Below, piece by piece: positions 1 to 6,244 of a stretch of DNA of 10,251 bases. Below the pieces are notes generated by a model. It was not told the DNA's origin and did no database searches. It saw only the letters and a list, made by a program, of their open reading frames with translations. Positions within the stretch are counted from its first letter, which is position 1; every line of letters begins with the position of its first letter. Made by a program: the position numbers and the translations under genes. Origin of the DNA: Sulfurovum sp. (lineage in GTDB: Bacteria > Campylobacterota > Campylobacteria > Campylobacterales > Sulfurovaceae); contig DYTG01000058.1 of the NCBI GenBank assembly GCA_020726085.1, positions 1-10,251 of the forward strand, given 5' to 3'.

Positions 1-216
1 TACTAAGTGTTTTTCATTGGTAAGTCCCAATGCAACACATCGGCACTCTTGTTTATTTGAATAATTTGTATCTTCAAGCAAAATTAATGGCTCATTAAAA
101 AATACCTCTTCTATAATTTGCCACTTTGGATTGTGCTTTATCTCATTTTTTAGAAGATTACCACCATCCCAATCAAAACCGCTTAAACTTTCAATATTCA
201 AACAATCAAATGCCAT
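1..216 (-). CDS. BrnT family (DUF497) toxin, N-terminal part, cut by left edge
   Basis: Reading the minus strand from ATG at 216-214 gives 72 uninterrupted codons that run in frame off the window edge. The protein begins MAFDCLNIESLSGFDWD and continues with an FDWD block (residues 14-17), NEIKHN (24-29), an EEVFFNEPLIL stretch (36-46) and QECRCVALGL (56-65). This order is the pattern of BrnT toxins: F(E/D)WD, a K-H-nnn helix, a V-F-x-x-P-L segment, then ERxxxxG. BrnT proteins are RelE-fold ribonucleases of about 90-100 residues, neutralised by the DNA-binding antitoxin BrnA, whose gene normally follows brnT and would here lie outside the window. The start is supported by AAGGG at 222-226 (complement), about 5 bases upstream, and a TATAAT at 240-245. 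The gene is more AT-rich than the core block to its right (about 23% GC in the 60 bases 61-120). Family assignment is by motif recall; activity and the presence of brnA cannot be judged here. Confidence 0.72.
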   Translation of the reverse strand, partial: MAFDCLNIESLSGFDWDGGNLLKNEIKHNPKWQIIEEVFFNEPLILLEDTNYSNKQECRCVALGLTNEKHLV

Positions 217-239
217 ATTTGCCCTTTTTGTATGTTGCT

Positions 240-245
240 ATTATA
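240..245 (-). promoter_or_regulatory. Probable -10 element of the brnT-like gene
   Basis: The complement of 240-245 reads TATAAT, 24 bases upstream of the ATG at 216, which would give a short leader containing the AAGGG ribosome site. No good -35 hexamer is visible, which is usual for vegetative promoters in Campylobacterota. A short inverted repeat, TGTAT at 229-233 and ATACA at 245-249, brackets this element and could be an operator, since BrnA antitoxins repress their own promoter; five-base arms in AT-rich DNA are weak evidence. Confidence 0.5.
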
Positions 246-316
246 TACATTTTTATTCTACCCAGCACTTAAGAGAAAGAAATAAAGAAATCAAAAACAA
301 AACCGATGCTTTTTCC

Positions 317-352
317 TTTCTCGTTCTACTTCTCCCGAGGTGAAACGAGAGG
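317..352. repeat. Imperfect palindrome, candidate dispersed repeat or small hairpin
   Basis: TCTCGTT at 319-325 is the exact reverse complement of AACGAGA at 344-350, separated by an 18-base spacer (326-343). Two T-G wobble pairs (318/351 and 317/352) could extend the stem. There is no T-run after it on the plus strand, so it is not a standard intrinsic terminator for that strand. It lies about 70 bases upstream of the gatC -10 element, so it would not be in the gatC leader. It could be a dispersed palindromic repeat of the REP type or simply a chance hairpin. Confidence 0.4.
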
Positions 353-419
353 CACTCAAACAAGTAGGATTTGTTTACTAAAGAGGCTATTAAATTATTA
401 AGGTTTAAGTTTTTAATAT

Positions 420-425
420 TATAAT
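420..425 (+). promoter_or_regulatory. Probable -10 element (TATAAT) for the gatC series
   Basis: A perfect TATAAT occurs at 420-425, preceded by an AT-rich, T-tract-containing stretch (391-419) and without a recognisable -35, the typical form of vegetative promoters in Campylobacterota. Transcription would start near 431-433, leaving a leader of roughly 20 bases that carries the AAAGGGA ribosome site at 443-449. It is the only convincing promoter upstream of the plus-strand gene series. Confidence 0.55.
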
Positions 426-453
426 ATCGACAAGATATAAGTAAAGGGATTGC

Positions 454-744
454 ATGCAAATTGATAGCACTATTTTAGAGAATCTTGAAAAGCTTTCGCA
501 TCTGCATATTGATGAGGATAAAAAAGTCGAGATTATTGCTCAATTAAGCGATATTCTCTCCTATGTTGAAAACCTCAATGAGCTTGATACCGATCATTTA
601 GATGCCTCTTTTTCGACACTGCAAGGGGGTACACCTATGAGAAGCGATGAGCCTTATTGCGATAGTGCTATTTCACACGATATACTAAGCAACGCACCGC
701 AATCTCAAGATGATTTCTTTATTGTCCCCGCTATTATTGAGTAA
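454..744 (+). CDS. gatC: Asp-tRNA(Asn)/Glu-tRNA(Gln) amidotransferase subunit C
   Basis: GatC is the small belt-like subunit of the GatCAB amidotransferase, which converts Glu-tRNA(Gln) and, in organisms lacking AsnRS, Asp-tRNA(Asn) to the amidated forms in the cytoplasm. The 96-residue length is normal. The N-terminal half is the helical part (LEKLSHLHI at 11-19, then LSDILSYVENLNELDTDHLD to 50). The C-terminal half has the family's DEPYCDS...LSNAPQSQDDFFIVPAII pattern (65-95), matching the classical ANAP-x-x-x-DGFFxVPKVI ending. The start ATG has AAAGGGA at 443-449. gatA and gatB are not in the window. It is the first gene of the plus-strand series and is followed after 4 bases by the YffB/ArsC-like gene. 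Confidence 0.95.
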   Translation: MQIDSTILENLEKLSHLHIDEDKKVEIIAQLSDILSYVENLNELDTDHLDASFSTLQGGTPMRSDEPYCDSAISHDILSNAPQSQDDFFIVPAIIE

Positions 745-748
745 CCCG

Positions 749-1087
749 ATGAAAGTATATGGTATCAAAAGTTGTAGCAGTGTCAAAAAGGCTTTGAGTT
801 ACCTTGATGCTCACGCTATAGCGTATGATTTTGTTGATCTCAAGCAAGAAAAAATAGAGCTATCTACTATAAAAAGATGGCTAGAGTATGTGCCAATAGA
901 GCAACTTTTCAATAAACGCTCAACTACCTATCGAAATCTTAAACTCAAAGAGTTAAATCTTGGCGATAGCGAAGCAATAGAGTGGTTGCCCAAAGAGCCA
1001 ATGCTAATCAAACGACCCGTTATTGAAGAAGAAAATGTGATAATGGTTGGTTTTGATTTGGATAAATACAATCAAAAATTACTTTAA
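749..1087 (+). CDS. Spx/MgsR/ArsC-like thioredoxin-fold protein of the YffB type
   Basis: The chosen ATG at 749 gives 112 residues starting MKVYGIKSCSSVKKA. The open frame extends back to 710, but that part overlaps gatC and adds unrelated residues before the family's standard beginning. The protein aligns by eye with E. coli YffB: GIKSC at the N-terminus (GIKNC in YffB), NKRSTTYRNL at 55-64 (NTRGTTWRKL), IKRP at 87-90 and a final GF motif at 101-102. Only one cysteine is in the active loop (Cys9; position 12 is Val), so it lacks the CxxC redox pair of Spx. The basic IKRP segment keeps the Arg that in arsenate reductases binds the anion. YffB-type proteins have no firmly established arsenate activity, so I do not call it arsC; a glutathione- or thiol-dependent reductase is the neutral description. 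No strong ribosome site is seen, so translation is probably coupled to gatC, which ends 4 bases before. Confidence 0.85.
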   Translation: MKVYGIKSCSSVKKALSYLDAHAIAYDFVDLKQEKIELSTIKRWLEYVPIEQLFNKRSTTYRNLKLKELNLGDSEAIEWLPKEPMLIKRPVIEEENVIMVGFDLDKYNQKLL

Positions 1088-1098
1088 AGGATAGTACA

Positions 1099-2184
1099 AT
1101 GGCCGAAGAAGAAAAAAAAGACACTATTGATGTCAAGAAACTTTTAAAAAGTGTTGCTAAACATGGTGCGTCGGATTTGCACTTAGTGAGTCGTTCACAG
1201 CCTCAAATTCGTATCAGCGGTAAGCTAAAACCTGTCAATTTACCCGTTTTAACAGGCAACGATATTGAAGAGATGTGTTACTCTATCATTACTGAAAAAC
1301 AAAAACAAGAGTTTGAAGAACACAGCGAACTTGACTTTGCTATTATGCTCCCAGGGATTGGACGATTTAGGGGCAACTACTACAAAACCATGACCGATAT
1401 GGCTGCTGCGTTTCGTATGATTCCTACCGTCATTCCCTCGCTTGATCAGCTCAATGCTCCTGCAGTTTACAAAGAGATTGTCAAACGGGAAAAAGGCGTT
1501 ATTTTGGTCACGGGTCCTACAGGCTCGGGTAAATCAACCACCATGGCGGCTATTATCAATGAAATTAACCTCACCGAAAACAAACATATTCTTACCGTTG
1601 AAGATCCTGTCGAGTTCGTGCATGAAAACAAAAAGTCTCTCTTCTCGCACCGAGGAGTTGGTCCTGATACGGTGAGTTTTGCGGCGGCTTTGAAATACGC
1701 TCTTCGTCAAGACCCCGATGTTATTGTTATTGGGGAAATGCGTACACGTGAGACTATTGGAGCGGGACTCTCAGCTGCTGAAACGGGTCACTTGGTATTT
1801 GGCACACTTCACACCTCTTCAGCTGCGGGTACTATTGCAAGGATTTTGGATGTATTTGAAGCAGGAGAGCAACCCGCTATTCGGGCAATGATTGCAGGGT
1901 CGCTAATCGCCGTAATTTCGCAAATGCTGCTTCCAAAACTTGGAGGCGGACGGGTTGCTACGCCTGAAATTCTCATCGCCAACAACGCTATATCGAGTCT
2001 TATTCGTGAAGACAAAGTGCATCAAATCTATTCGCAAATGCAACTAGGACAAGGGGATTCGGGTATGCAAACCCAAACGCAAGTCATTGTACGAGAGTAC
2101 GAAGCGGGGCGGATTTCCAAAGATGTTGCGTTGCAATACGCCAACAAAAAAGATGAAGTCAAGAAAAAACTTGGATTTGCATAA
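1099..2184 (+). CDS. pilT: Type IV pilus retraction ATPase PilT
   Basis: PilT is the hexameric cytoplasmic ATPase that depolymerises type IV pili for twitching motility and DNA uptake. The 361 residues are of usual length. The N-terminal PAS-like domain contains HGASDLHL (22-29). The ATPase core shows Walker A GPTGSGKST (139-147), the Asp box TVEDPVE (166-172), Walker B DVIVIGEMR (207-215) and the His box ETGHLVFGTLHT (228-239). The C-terminal AIRAM...SLIAVISQ segment (260-275) corresponds to the AIRxML motif that separates retraction PilT from extension PilB. The start ATG has AAAGGA at 1086-1091 overlapping the previous stop. No other pilus gene is present in the window, so it acts with pilus parts encoded elsewhere. 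PilU is an alternative paralogue name, but the sequence reads as PilT. Confidence 0.93.
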   Translation: MAEEEKKDTIDVKKLLKSVAKHGASDLHLVSRSQPQIRISGKLKPVNLPVLTGNDIEEMCYSIITEKQKQEFEEHSELDFAIMLPGIGRFRGNYYKTMTDMAAAFRMIPTVIPSLDQLNAPAVYKEIVKREKGVILVTGPTGSGKSTTMAAIINEINLTENKHILTVEDPVEFVHENKKSLFSHRGVGPDTVSFAAALKYALRQDPDVIVIGEMRTRETIGAGLSAAETGHLVFGTLHTSSAAGTIARILDVFEAGEQPAIRAMIAGSLIAVISQMLLPKLGGGRVATPEILIANNAISSLIREDKVHQIYSQMQLGQGDSGMQTQTQVIVREYEAGRISKDVALQYANKKDEVKKKLGFA

Positions 2185-2186
2185 GG
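2183..2186 (+). promoter_or_regulatory. Ribosome binding site deciding a GTG start for cvpA
   Basis: AAGG at 2183-2186, overlapping the pilT stop codon, lies 7 bases before GTG at 2194. The nearby ATG at 2190 is in a different frame, so the cvpA-like gene must start at the GTG or much further inside, after its first conserved membrane helix. Confidence 0.6.
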
Positions 2187-2193
2187 CTCATGT

Positions 2194-2835
2194 GTGATTG
2201 AACATATTGATTACAGTACCTTAAACTATCTTGATGTTACTCTCATTGCTTTGATTGCTATTTTGGCACTCAAAGGCTTTGTTAATGGTTTTATCAAAGA
2301 GTTTTTTGGTGCTATTGGATTGGTGGGAGGTGTGATTATCGCCTCAGAGCAATATGCTTTGGTAGCCCAATACATCTACGACAAAGCCTATCCGCTTGAA
2401 AATCCTGCTCTTTTGAATCTCATAGGTTTTATAGCTATTGCTTTAATGATTTGGATTATTGCAGCGATTGCGGGGATCGTCTTTGCCCATTTTGCCAATA
2501 AAAATTCCAAAATGGGACTCATTAGTCGTTTGGCAGGATTAGGATTGAGTGGGGGAAAATACTTTTTGGTTTTTTCGGTTCTTTTCATTTCGCTTTTAAA
2601 GATTACGCTCATTCGTGATAATGTCGCACCCAAATTGGATCTCAATAGCTCCATTGCCTATCCTTATATGCAACAATACGGCAATGAACTCTTATTGCTT
2701 GAGGAGATGAGGGTCTTTGATTCCACAAATTTTCAAAAGAAAATAGAGAATCAAGAAACCAATGAGACAACTACGACCACACAAACCAATGAGACAAGTT
2801 CGCAAATCAATACACTCATCGTAAATGAACCGTAG
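2194..2835 (+). CDS. cvpA: CvpA family inner membrane protein
   Basis: This is a 213-residue integral membrane protein starting at GTG. About four hydrophobic segments are visible (roughly residues 15-33, 37-53, 73-99 and 118-139), with the CvpA-type motif LKGFVNGFIKEFFGAIGLVGG (26-46) around the first loop. CvpA proteins were named for colicin V production in E. coli and are linked to envelope stress and bile tolerance; the exact biochemical role is unsettled. After the last helix comes a cytoplasmic or periplasmic tail rich in Thr, Asn, Gln and Glu (184-207), which contains an in-frame repeated unit. A CvpA-like gene directly before fur is the arrangement I recall from C. jejuni. It begins 9 bases after pilT. 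Confidence 0.88.
   Translation: MIEHIDYSTLNYLDVTLIALIAILALKGFVNGFIKEFFGAIGLVGGVIIASEQYALVAQYIYDKAYPLENPALLNLIGFIAIALMIWIIAAIAGIVFAHFANKNSKMGLISRLAGLGLSGGKYFLVFSVLFISLLKITLIRDNVAPKLDLNSSIAYPYMQQYGNELLLLEEMRVFDSTNFQKKIENQETNETTTTTQTNETSSQINTLIVNEP
2756..2797 (+). repeat. In-frame 15-base direct repeat in the tail of cvpA
   Basis: The 15 bases AAACCAATGAGACAA occur at 2756-2770 and again, identically, at 2783-2797. The period is 27 bases, or nine codons. Each copy encodes TNET within the hydrophilic Thr/Asn-rich tail, and the reading frame is kept. Confidence 0.85.
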
Positions 2836-2849
2836 GCAAGTGGGTCAAA

Positions 2850-3302
2850 ATGAGTTATGATGAGTTATTAGATAATTTTAAAGATATTCTCAAAAACAGC
2901 GGTCTAAAACAGACAAAACAAAGAGAGTATATCCTTGAAGCACTCTATGAGAACCATCATCATCTTACGCCCGAAGAGATCTATAGACTCATTCAAGATA
3001 GATACCCAAAAATCAAAATCGGTATCGCCACAGTCTATCGAACCCTTTCGCTTCTTGAAGATGCTAATTTGATTAGCTCATTAAGTGTAGCTGATCAGGG
3101 CAAACGCTACGAGTTGTTGTCGTATGAACATCATGATCATCTTGTTTGCATCGAGTGCGAAAAAATTATGGAGTTTCATGATGAACTCATTGAGCATCAA
3201 CAAGAGGTTATTGCCAAAAAGTTTAACTTTAAAATGACCAACCACACCATGCAAATCATTGGTGTGTGCCAAGAGTGTCAAGCCAAAAAAAATAGATATT
3301 AA
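2850..3302 (+). CDS. fur: Ferric uptake regulator Fur
   Basis: Fur is a dimeric, Fe(II)-responsive repressor of iron uptake genes. The length of 150 residues equals that of H. pylori Fur. The winged-helix DNA-binding domain covers about residues 1-88, with the recognition-helix segment IGIATVYRTLSLLEDANLI (58-76) and the metal-site HHH-LTPEE region (36-43). The dimerisation domain has HHDHLVC (94-100), then CxxC pairs at 100/103 and 140/143, the four-cysteine structural zinc site of epsilonproteobacterial Fur. PerR and Zur are family alternatives, but the location before lysS-glyA and after cvpA favours Fur. It starts 14 bases after cvpA with only a modest ribosome site (AAGTGGG). I see no convincing Fur box or separate promoter just upstream, so it is probably transcribed from within or before cvpA. 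Confidence 0.93.
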   Translation: MSYDELLDNFKDILKNSGLKQTKQREYILEALYENHHHLTPEEIYRLIQDRYPKIKIGIATVYRTLSLLEDANLISSLSVADQGKRYELLSYEHHDHLVCIECEKIMEFHDELIEHQQEVIAKKFNFKMTNHTMQIIGVCQECQAKKNRY

Positions 3303-3306
3303 GATT

Positions 3307-3313
3307 GAGGAGA
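3307..3313 (+). promoter_or_regulatory. Ribosome binding site deciding a TTG start for lysS
   Basis: GAGGAGA at 3307-3313 sits 7 bases before TTG at 3321, an ideal distance. The following codons (FENQYIQERIKKADLLRQMGINPYP) match the N-terminus expected for bacterial LysRS, and there is no ATG with a comparable site nearby, so the rare TTG start is well supported. Confidence 0.75.
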
Positions 3314-3320
3314 AATATCG

Positions 3321-4952
3321 TTGTTTGAAAATCAATACATACAAGAGAGAATAAAAAAAGCCGATTTGTTGCGTCAAATGGGTATCAATCCCTACCCTAA
3401 CGCCATTGAAAAAGGAGAGACTTCAGAGGATTTTCTCTCTCAATCGGCTCACCTATTCACCCTAAGCGATGAAGTCAAAAAAGATGAAAACAAGATATTT
3501 CATCTAATAGGACGCATCAAATTTATTCGTATCATGGGAAAAGCAGCGTTTGCTAAGATTGAAGATAGTTGTGGGTTGGTACAAATCTACTACAACCGTG
3601 ACGATTTACCAGAGGGGTACTACAACCAAATCAAAAAGCTTTTTGAAGTGGGCGATATTGTCCAAGCCATTGGTTACGCTTTTGTGACGCAAACGGGTGA
3701 GATTACCCTCCATTGCAATGCACTCCGTATCGTCACCAAATCGATTCATCCTCTTCCCGAAAAGTTCCACGGATTGCAAGATAAAGAGCTTCGCTATCGC
3801 CAACGCTACCTTGATTTGATTATGAACACATCGGTCAAAAAGACCTTTGAGATGCGTAGCCGTATCGTTTCGCTCACCCGTAGATTTTTTGAAGAGCGAG
3901 GCTTTTTGGAGGTCGAAACTCCTATGATGCACCCAATAGCAGGGGGAGCTAATGCACGTCCTTTTATCACGCACCACAATACTTTGGGAGTCGATAGATA
4001 TTTGCGTATCGCTCCTGAACTCTATCTTAAGCGTTTGATTGTCGGTGGATTTGAGGCGGTTTATGAGATCAATCGAAACTTTAGAAACGAGGGTATGGAC
4101 TCTACACACAACCCAGAATTTACCGCTATTGAGTTTTATTGGGCTTACAAAACCTATCGGGATTTGATTGAGATTACCAAAGAGTATTTTGAGTATCTTT
4201 TTACGCACCTCAATCTCCCCTCCAAACTTCCCTACGGTGAGATTGAGATTGATTTTAGCAACTTTGTTGAGATTACTCTTGTCGATTCGCTCTCACAAAT
4301 CGGGGGTGTACCTACGGAAATTTGCCACGATATGGATGCGATTTATGCCTATTTCAAAGCCAAAGAGATACCCATCAAACCCAAGCTCAATTTGGGGCAA
4401 TTACAAGGGGAGTTGTTTGATGAGTTTGTTGAAGCCAAGCTTATCAATCCTACTTTTATTACCGATTACCCCGTAGAACTTAGCCCTTTGGCAAGACGAA
4501 GCGACGAAAACCCCACTATTACCGAACGATTTGAACTTTTTATGGCAGGAAAAGAGATCGCCAATGCCTTTAGTGAGCTTAACGACCCCCTTGATCAATG
4601 GGAACGTTTTGTGCAACAAGGTCAAGCCAAAGATGCAGGAGACGACGAAGCCCACGAGATGGATGAGGATTTCATCAATGCCCTAAGCTACGGTATGGCA
4701 CCTACTGCTGGAGAGGGGATTGGGATTGATCGTTTGGTGATGATACTTACCAATCAACACTCTATTCAAGATGTTTTGCTCTTCCCTGCTATGCGTCCCG
4801 AAGCACCCAAAGTAGTGGTTGCAAACGATGAACAAAAATGCAGCAAATGCGGCAATGAAACGCTAGAAGAGCTAAAACCTGCCAAAAAAGGCAAAGGATT
4901 CTTGTGTATCGATGCCCTAGCGTGCAAACAACGTACACAAACCGATAAATAA
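3321..4952 (+). CDS. lysS: Lysyl-tRNA synthetase, class II, with a four-cysteine C-terminal tail
   Basis: LysRS charges tRNA(Lys) with lysine in the cytoplasm. The N-terminal OB-fold anticodon-binding domain spans about 58-140, followed by the class II core. Motif 1 is GFLEVETPMM (194-203), motif 2 is FRNEGMDSTHNPEFT (254-268) and motif 3 is GIGIDRLVMI (466-475). The core ends with the usual LLFPAMRPE (486-494). Most bacterial LysRS proteins stop soon after this; here about 49 more residues follow, with cysteines at 507, 510, 529 and 535 (C-x2-C-x18-C-x5-C) and a lysine-rich loop between the pairs, resembling a small zinc ribbon. At 543 residues it is therefore longer than the usual roughly 500. 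The start is TTG with GAGGAGA 7 bases before it. It lies between fur and glyA, as I recall from C. jejuni. Confidence 0.96.
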   Translation: MFENQYIQERIKKADLLRQMGINPYPNAIEKGETSEDFLSQSAHLFTLSDEVKKDENKIFHLIGRIKFIRIMGKAAFAKIEDSCGLVQIYYNRDDLPEGYYNQIKKLFEVGDIVQAIGYAFVTQTGEITLHCNALRIVTKSIHPLPEKFHGLQDKELRYRQRYLDLIMNTSVKKTFEMRSRIVSLTRRFFEERGFLEVETPMMHPIAGGANARPFITHHNTLGVDRYLRIAPELYLKRLIVGGFEAVYEINRNFRNEGMDSTHNPEFTAIEFYWAYKTYRDLIEITKEYFEYLFTHLNLPSKLPYGEIEIDFSNFVEITLVDSLSQIGGVPTEICHDMDAIYAYFKAKEIPIKPKLNLGQLQGELFDEFVEAKLINPTFITDYPVELSPLARRSDENPTITERFELFMAGKEIANAFSELNDPLDQWERFVQQGQAKDAGDDEAHEMDEDFINALSYGMAPTAGEGIGIDRLVMILTNQHSIQDVLLFPAMRPEAPKVVVANDEQKCSKCGNETLEELKPAKKGKGFLCIDALACKQRTQTDK

Positions 4953-4958
4953 CTAAAA

Positions 4959-4963
4959 AAGGA
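4959..4963 (+). promoter_or_regulatory. Ribosome binding site favouring ATG 4971 for glyA
   Basis: AAGGA at 4959-4963 is 7 bases from ATG at 4971 and only 4 from the adjacent in-frame GTG at 4968. Spacing favours the ATG, which also matches common SHMT N-termini. Confidence 0.65.
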
Positions 4964-4970
4964 AACAGTG

Positions 4971-6221
4971 ATGAGTTACCAAATAGAAACATTTGATCCC
5001 GAGATTTTTGAAGCGCTCAACGATGAGCTAACTAGACAAAACGACCACCTCGAAATGATTGCAAGTGAAAACTTTACCCATCCTGCTGTAATCGAAGCGA
5101 TGGGAAGTCTGCTTACCAACAAATACGCCGAAGGGTATCCCTATAAACGCTATTATGGGGGTTGCGAAAATGCTGACACGGTTGAACAACTAGCCATTGA
5201 TAGAGCCTGCAAGCTTTTTGATTGCACCTTTGCCAACGTTCAGCCCCATTCGGGTAGCCAAGCTAACGGTGCGGTTTATGCAGCACTGCTTCAAGCAGGT
5301 GATAAGCTATTGGGAATGGATTTAAGCCACGGAGGACACCTGACACACGGCTCAAAAGTGAGCTTTAGCGGTAAAAACTACCACAGTTTTACATACGGCG
5401 TGGAGCTTAATGGTCGTATCAACTACGATAAGGTGCTAGAGATTGCCAAAATCACACAACCCAAAATCATTGTGTGCGGTGCTTCGGCTTATGCACGAGA
5501 GATTGATTTCAAACGCTTCAAGGCAATAGCCGATGAAGTAGGAGCGTTACTCTTTGCCGATATTGCTCATATTGCAGGACTTGTGGTAGCAGGTGAACAC
5601 CCTAGCCCATTCCCTTATGCTGATGTGGTTACCTCTACGACACACAAAACCTTAGCGGGTCCACGGGGAGGAATAATTCTTACTAACAATGAGGAGATTG
5701 CCAAAAAAATCAATTCGGCTATCTTCCCTGGATTACAAGGAGGACCACTCGTTCACGTCATTGCTGCCAAAGCGGTAGGATTTAAACACAACCTATCACC
5801 GCAGTGGAAAGAGTACGCCAAACAAGTCAAAATCAATGCCAAAGTCTTAGCCGATGTACTTATCCAAAGAGGCTACGAGGTAGTAAGCGGTGGCACGGAC
5901 AACCATTTGGTTTTGGTATCGTTTTTAAATAAAAATTTTAGCGGAAAAGATGCCGATGCAGCACTAGGAAGAGCGGGTATTACGGTCAACAAAAACACTG
6001 TCCCAGGTGAAACACGCAGTCCTTTTGTCACAAGCGGTGTACGCATTGGCTCACCTGCATTGACAAGTCGAGGGATGAAAGAGAGAGAGTTTGAAATCAT
6101 TGCCAATAAAATCGCCGATGTACTCGACAATATTCACGATGAGGCTTTGCATCTACAAATCAAAGACGAGATGAAACAATTGGCCCAAGATTTTATTATC
6201 TACGATAGACCTATTTATTAA
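4971..6221 (+). CDS. glyA: Serine hydroxymethyltransferase
   Basis: GlyA is the PLP-dependent cytoplasmic enzyme that converts serine and tetrahydrofolate to glycine and 5,10-methylene-tetrahydrofolate, the main source of one-carbon units. From ATG 4971 the protein has 416 residues, the normal bacterial length. Visible family features are IASENF (30-35), NKYAEGYPYKRYYGG (50-64), the HSGSQAN phosphate-binding stretch (93-99), DIAHIAGL (197-204) that stacks on and protonates the cofactor, the PLP lysine in TTHKT (Lys226) and GVRIGSPALT (356-365) carrying the carboxylate-binding Arg. All appear intact. It follows lysS by 18 bases. Starting one codon earlier at GTG 4968 is possible but less well spaced. 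Confidence 0.97.
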   Translation: MSYQIETFDPEIFEALNDELTRQNDHLEMIASENFTHPAVIEAMGSLLTNKYAEGYPYKRYYGGCENADTVEQLAIDRACKLFDCTFANVQPHSGSQANGAVYAALLQAGDKLLGMDLSHGGHLTHGSKVSFSGKNYHSFTYGVELNGRINYDKVLEIAKITQPKIIVCGASAYAREIDFKRFKAIADEVGALLFADIAHIAGLVVAGEHPSPFPYADVVTSTTHKTLAGPRGGIILTNNEEIAKKINSAIFPGLQGGPLVHVIAAKAVGFKHNLSPQWKEYAKQVKINAKVLADVLIQRGYEVVSGGTDNHLVLVSFLNKNFSGKDADAALGRAGITVNKNTVPGETRSPFVTSGVRIGSPALTSRGMKEREFEIIANKIADVLDNIHDEALHLQIKDEMKQLAQDFIIYDRPIY

Positions 6222-6233
6222 TAAAATACCAAG

Positions 6234-6239
6234 AGGAGG
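6234..6239 (+). promoter_or_regulatory. Consensus ribosome binding site of the SPOR-domain gene
   Basis: A perfect AGGAGG at 6234-6239 stands 5 bases before ATG 6245, the strongest ribosome site in the window. It fixes the start of an otherwise low-complexity protein. Confidence 0.75.
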
Positions 6240-6244
6240 CAACT

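Larger units (their letters stand above)
217..453. other. Intergenic region between divergent brnT-like gene and gatC
   Basis: This stretch of 237 bases separates two divergently transcribed genes. It holds the brnT-side promoter (about 240-245), a palindromic element around 317-352, and the gatC promoter (about 420-425). Open frames across it on both strands are short, lack good ribosome sites and have low-complexity translations, so I read it as non-coding. No tRNA cloverleaf is apparent. Confidence 0.7.

Noticed and set aside
131..343. Plus-strand open frame of 70 codons across the left intergenic region
   Set aside because: It runs antisense to the brnT-like gene, has no ribosome site, and its translation has no recognisable motif.
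217..453. A tRNA or other structured RNA gene between the divergent genes
   Set aside because: No cloverleaf, TTCGA-type loop or long GC-rich stem is visible; just one short palindrome is present.
253..459. Minus-strand open frame of 68 codons in the same region
   Set aside because: It overlaps the gatC promoter and start, has no ribosome site, and its translation is low-complexity; the palindrome explains part of it.
710..748. Longer start for the YffB/ArsC-like gene
   Set aside because: The extra 13 residues come from the out-of-frame end of gatC and precede the family's standard N-terminus (MKVYGIKSC).
3606..4208. Antisense open frame of 200 codons inside lysS
   Set aside because: Its length is a by-product of lysS codon use; it has no motif and no ribosome site, and the sense frame is a complete LysRS with all class II motifs.
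4968..4970. GTG 4968 as glyA start
   Set aside because: It is only 4 bases from the AAGGA site; ATG 4971 is better spaced and needs no rare start codon.
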